DNA of 64,000 nt, from assembly GCA_963677375.2 (NCBI GenBank), contig CAXXIF010000019.1:124001-188000 (forward strand). Direction: 5' to 3'. The notes beneath the pieces are model-generated. The model was given only the letters and a program-made list of their open reading frames with translations, ran no database searches and was not told the origin of the DNA. Position numbers and translations under genes: made by a program. The stretch is from Pseudaeromonas sp963677375. Its GTDB lineage: Bacteria > Pseudomonadota > Gammaproteobacteria > Enterobacterales > Aeromonadaceae. Shown here piece after piece: positions 62,013 to 64,000 of this stretch (positions within the stretch are counted from its first letter, which is position 1; every line of letters begins with the position of its first letter).

Positions 62013-63674
62013 TCAGGCCGCCAACATAGCGGCCAGATCCTGCTCGACGCTGCCGATCAGTTTCAGATCGAAGTGTTCCTGCAGGTACTGCAACAGGTTA
62101 GGGGTCAGGAAACCCGGCGCTGTCGGGCCGACGCGGATGCCCTTGATGCCCAAGGAGAGCAGGGTCAGCAAGATGACGATGGCCTTCTGTTCGAACCAGG
62201 AGAGCACCATGGAGAGCGGCAACTCATTGACGCCACAACCAAACTCGTTGGCCAGGGCTATGGCCAGCTGGATGGCCGAGTAGGCATCGTTGCACTGACC
62301 CACATCCAGGAAGCGTGGAATGCCGTTGATGTCGCCGTATTCGAAGGTGTTGAAGCGGAACTTGCCGCAGGCCAGGGTCAGGATCACGCAGTCGTCCGGT
62401 ACCGCCTTGGCCATGTCGGTGTAGTAACTGCGTTCGGACTTGTCGCCGTCACAGCCACCGATGAGGAAGAAGTGCTTGATGTTGCCGGCCTTGACCTGCT
62501 CGATCACCGCCGGCGCCGCCGCCATCAGGGCGTTGCGGGCAAAACCGGTACTGGTGTAGGCGGGGATCTCGTCATAGGGGTATCCTTCCAGCGACTGCGC
62601 CTTGGCAATCACCGCCGAAAAGTCATCCCCCTCCAGATGAGTCACTCCCGGCCAGCCGACGATGCTGCGGGTATAGATGCGATCCCGATACTGACCCACA
62701 TCCGGATTGATGATGCAGTTGGAAGTCATGACGATGGCACCGGGGAAGGCGGCAAACTCTTTTTGCTGGTTCTGCCAGGCGGTACCGTAGTTACCGACCA
62801 GATGGGGATACTTCTTCAATTCCGGGTAGCCGTGGGCGGGCAGCATTTCGCCGTGGGTATAGACCTGGATGCCGGTGCCGACGGTTTGCTCGAGGATCTT
62901 CTGCAAGTCATGCAGGTCGTGGCCGGAGACCAGGATGGCCTTGCCCGCCACCGCCTTGATGTTGACTTGCACCGGCTCTGGATGGCCGAAGGTTTCGGTC
63001 TCGCCCTTGTCCAGCATGGCCATGATGCGGTAATTCATGGTGCCGATGCGCATGGCGCAGCCCAGCAGCTCGTTCATGTCGCTGGGATCTGTGCCGAGCC
63101 AGGCCATGATGTCGTGGAACTCGGCGCCGACGGCATCATCCTGCTCGCCGAGCACGCGGGCGTGCTCCATGTAGGCGGCGGCCCCCTTGAGGCCATACAG
63201 GCAGAGCAGACGCAGGCCGAGGATATCGGCCCCCACTTCACTCAGGCCGCGATTGACCGCCGCACTCGGAGCCAGGGTCAGCAGGGTGGCTTTCTCGCTG
63301 GTCAGTTCCACGGCGGCAGGACCTGTCATCAGGGCCGGGGTCTGGCGGGCGGCCAGACAGGCGGCTTCGTAGCGCTCCTTGAGGCTGACGCGGTTGCGTT
63401 GGGCCTCATCGATGAAGGCGATGATGCGCTGGCTGTCGAAGTTGACGTTGGTCAGAGTGGCGAAGAAAGCCTGGCAGACATACGCATCGATGTCGCGGTC
63501 GACGATGCCGAATTCCCGCGCCTTGAGGGCATAGGCGCTGACCCCCTGTAGCAGATAAATCAACACATCTTGCAGATCCGACACTTCACTGGTTTTGCCG
63601 CACATGCCCATGGCATAGCTGCAGCCGGTTGCAACCGGGGTACGGATGGTATGTTCACATTGGACGCAAAACAT
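62013..63674 (-). CDS. hcp: hydroxylamine reductase / hybrid-cluster protein
   Basis: 553 residues (E. coli 550). It holds a 4Fe-4S or 2Fe-2S cluster and the hybrid 4Fe-2S-2O cluster and reduces nitric oxide or hydroxylamine in low oxygen. N-terminal cysteines C3, C6, C18 and C25 (MFCVQCEHTIRTPVATGC) are visible. Later hybrid-cluster regions include IGGCDGDKSERSYY and ILTLACGKFRFN. AAGGAG precedes ATG 63674; the frame is open to 63740 but lacks conservation. First gene of hcp-hcr. Confidence 0.95.
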   Translation of the reverse strand: MFCVQCEHTIRTPVATGCSYAMGMCGKTSEVSDLQDVLIYLLQGVSAYALKAREFGIVDRDIDAYVCQAFFATLTNVNFDSQRIIAFIDEAQRNRVSLKERYEAACLAARQTPALMTGPAAVELTSEKATLLTLAPSAAVNRGLSEVGADILGLRLLCLYGLKGAAAYMEHARVLGEQDDAVGAEFHDIMAWLGTDPSDMNELLGCAMRIGTMNYRIMAMLDKGETETFGHPEPVQVNIKAVAGKAILVSGHDLHDLQKILEQTVGTGIQVYTHGEMLPAHGYPELKKYPHLVGNYGTAWQNQQKEFAAFPGAIVMTSNCIINPDVGQYRDRIYTRSIVGWPGVTHLEGDDFSAVIAKAQSLEGYPYDEIPAYTSTGFARNALMAAAPAVIEQVKAGNIKHFFLIGGCDGDKSERSYYTDMAKAVPDDCVILTLACGKFRFNTFEYGDINGIPRFLDVGQCNDAYSAIQLAIALANEFGCGVNELPLSMVLSWFEQKAIVILLTLLSLGIKGIRVGPTAPGFLTPNLLQYLQEHFDLKLIGSVEQDLAAMLAA

Positions 63675-63768
63675 GGGGAACTCCTTGTACAAATCCTGAA
63701 AAAGGCAGAAGGAATCGGAATTCATCAGCCAGACCAGCATACGGATTACAAGGAGCGTGCCAGAATAT

Positions 63769-63801
63769 TTTATCGATATAAAACAACGAGATATGTTTTA
63801 T
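63769..63801. promoter_or_regulatory. palindromic candidate operator region upstream of hcp
   Basis: Two overlapping inverted repeats about 100-130 bases before the hcp ATG. TTTAT-CGAT-ATAAA (63769-63782) resembles the spacing of an FNR/CRP-family site but matches TTGAT-N4-ATCAA at only four of five bases in each half. ATAAAACA-N8-TGTTTTAT (63778-63801) has 8-bp perfect arms. Either could bind a nitrosative-stress or oxygen regulator. Sequence symmetry only. Confidence 0.4.
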
Positions 63802-63814
63802 TTAACCCGTTCGC

Positions 63815-63877
63815 GGTCAATATGACTCGGCTCGGAACTGAGTCATATTGACCCTCGTTGGTTATTTTGACTCAGCG
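63815..63877. repeat. 14-bp perfect inverted repeat plus a third related copy
   Basis: GGTCAATATGACTC (63815-63828), 11-base loop, GAGTCATATTGACC (63840-63853). A third copy, GGTTATTTTGACTCAG (about 63860-63875), matches at 13 of 16 positions and overlaps the stop of the next minus-strand frame. Several copies of a short motif at the edge of a coding region recall the ends of IS21-type elements. The identity is unproven. Confidence 0.6.
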
Positions 63878-64000
63878 GGTGCGATCGGGAAATGGGTGGG
63901 GCGTAGCTGGAGGAGCTGCTCCCAGAGTTGTTCGAGCAGGTGGCTATGTTGCTGCTGTTGCCGGAGTTTCATGTCTGCTTTGCCTGGTGTGGCTATGGCT
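63862..64000 (-). CDS. 3' end of an unidentified gene, possibly of a mobile element
   Basis: An open frame runs from the window edge to TAA 63862-63864. Its end reads GKADMKLRQQQQHSHLLEQ, then LWEQLLQLRPTHFPIAPAESK, basic then Gln/Leu-rich. An internal ATG (MKLRQQ) would give only 36 residues. The stop sits inside a repeated motif, which fits a transposase or helper gene of an insertion sequence, but the fragment is too short to assign. Confidence 0.4.
   Translation of the reverse strand, partial: AIATPGKADMKLRQQQQHSHLLEQLWEQLLQLRPTHFPIAPAESK

Noticed and set aside
61908..63551. A 547-residue open frame on the plus strand
   Set aside because: Antisense to hcp, whose cysteine motifs and length are all in place on the minus strand.
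1..64000. CRISPR array, tRNA, rRNA, prophage or toxin-antitoxin locus
   Set aside because: No regularly spaced repeats, cloverleaf sequences, phage genes or typical toxin-antitoxin pairs were seen on reading through both strands.

Overview
The window is a 64 kb piece of a gammaproteobacterial chromosome with about 57% GC by eye. The most likely host is Aeromonas or a close relative in the Aeromonadales. This rests on enteric-like gene order, a Crl protein, a GlyGly-CTERM protease, a TIGR04219-like outer membrane protein and an animal-type alpha-amylase. The genus is inference. I see no rRNA, tRNA, CRISPR array, prophage or defence locus. The only possible mobile DNA is at the extreme right edge.

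Layout. 1-4731: leuABCD on the minus strand, with a leucine leader peptide and a complete attenuator. 4903-6749: PAP2 phosphatase, MJ1255/VC2487-type glycosyltransferase and a small protein, standing where enterics carry leuO. 7211-9426: ilvIH. 9595-11037: outer membrane barrel and an orphan binding protein. 11216-15477: cysJIH, with cysJ and cysI frameshifted as given. 15478-16159: structured non-coding DNA. 16160-25112: Ser/Thr-rich protein, two secreted proteases, entericidin-like lipoprotein, diguanylate cyclase, AmiD-like amidase and CBS protein. 25121-37074: malZ, then dinB-pepD-NCS2 permease-gpt-frsA-crl-proBA, an enteric-like core. 37163-44643: small proteins, arfB, four GNAT acetyltransferases, a retropepsin-like protein, a YiiX-like hydrolase, modF and a YciI-like protein. 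45140-50515: modular alpha-amylase, rhtB and an M3 peptidase. 50753-54851: orphan periplasmic binding proteins (one frameshifted), a secreted ParB-like protein and two unknowns. 54896-63674: xanP, a lipoprotein, nirBDC and hcp-hcr. 63815-64000: repeated motifs beside the 3' end of an unidentified gene.

How the genes work together. Leucine and branched-chain synthesis (leu, ilvIH), assimilatory sulfate reduction (cysJIH) and proline synthesis (proBA) are the anabolic blocks. Purine salvage joins two NCS2-type permeases, each behind a PurR-like box, with Gpt. The secreted amylase and cytoplasmic MalZ form an alpha-glucan route. NirBD, NirC and Hcp-Hcr handle nitrite and nitrosative stress in low oxygen. 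Two secreted proteases suggest type II export.

Most noteworthy: a textbook leu attenuator; four single-base frameshifts, three of them in cysJI; an amylase whose third chloride-ligand position appears to be Gln and whose C-terminal modules are duplicated; PurR-like boxes before both purine permeases; a LexA box on dinB; and the palindromic repeats upstream of hcp. I found no clearly new multi-gene system and do not claim one.
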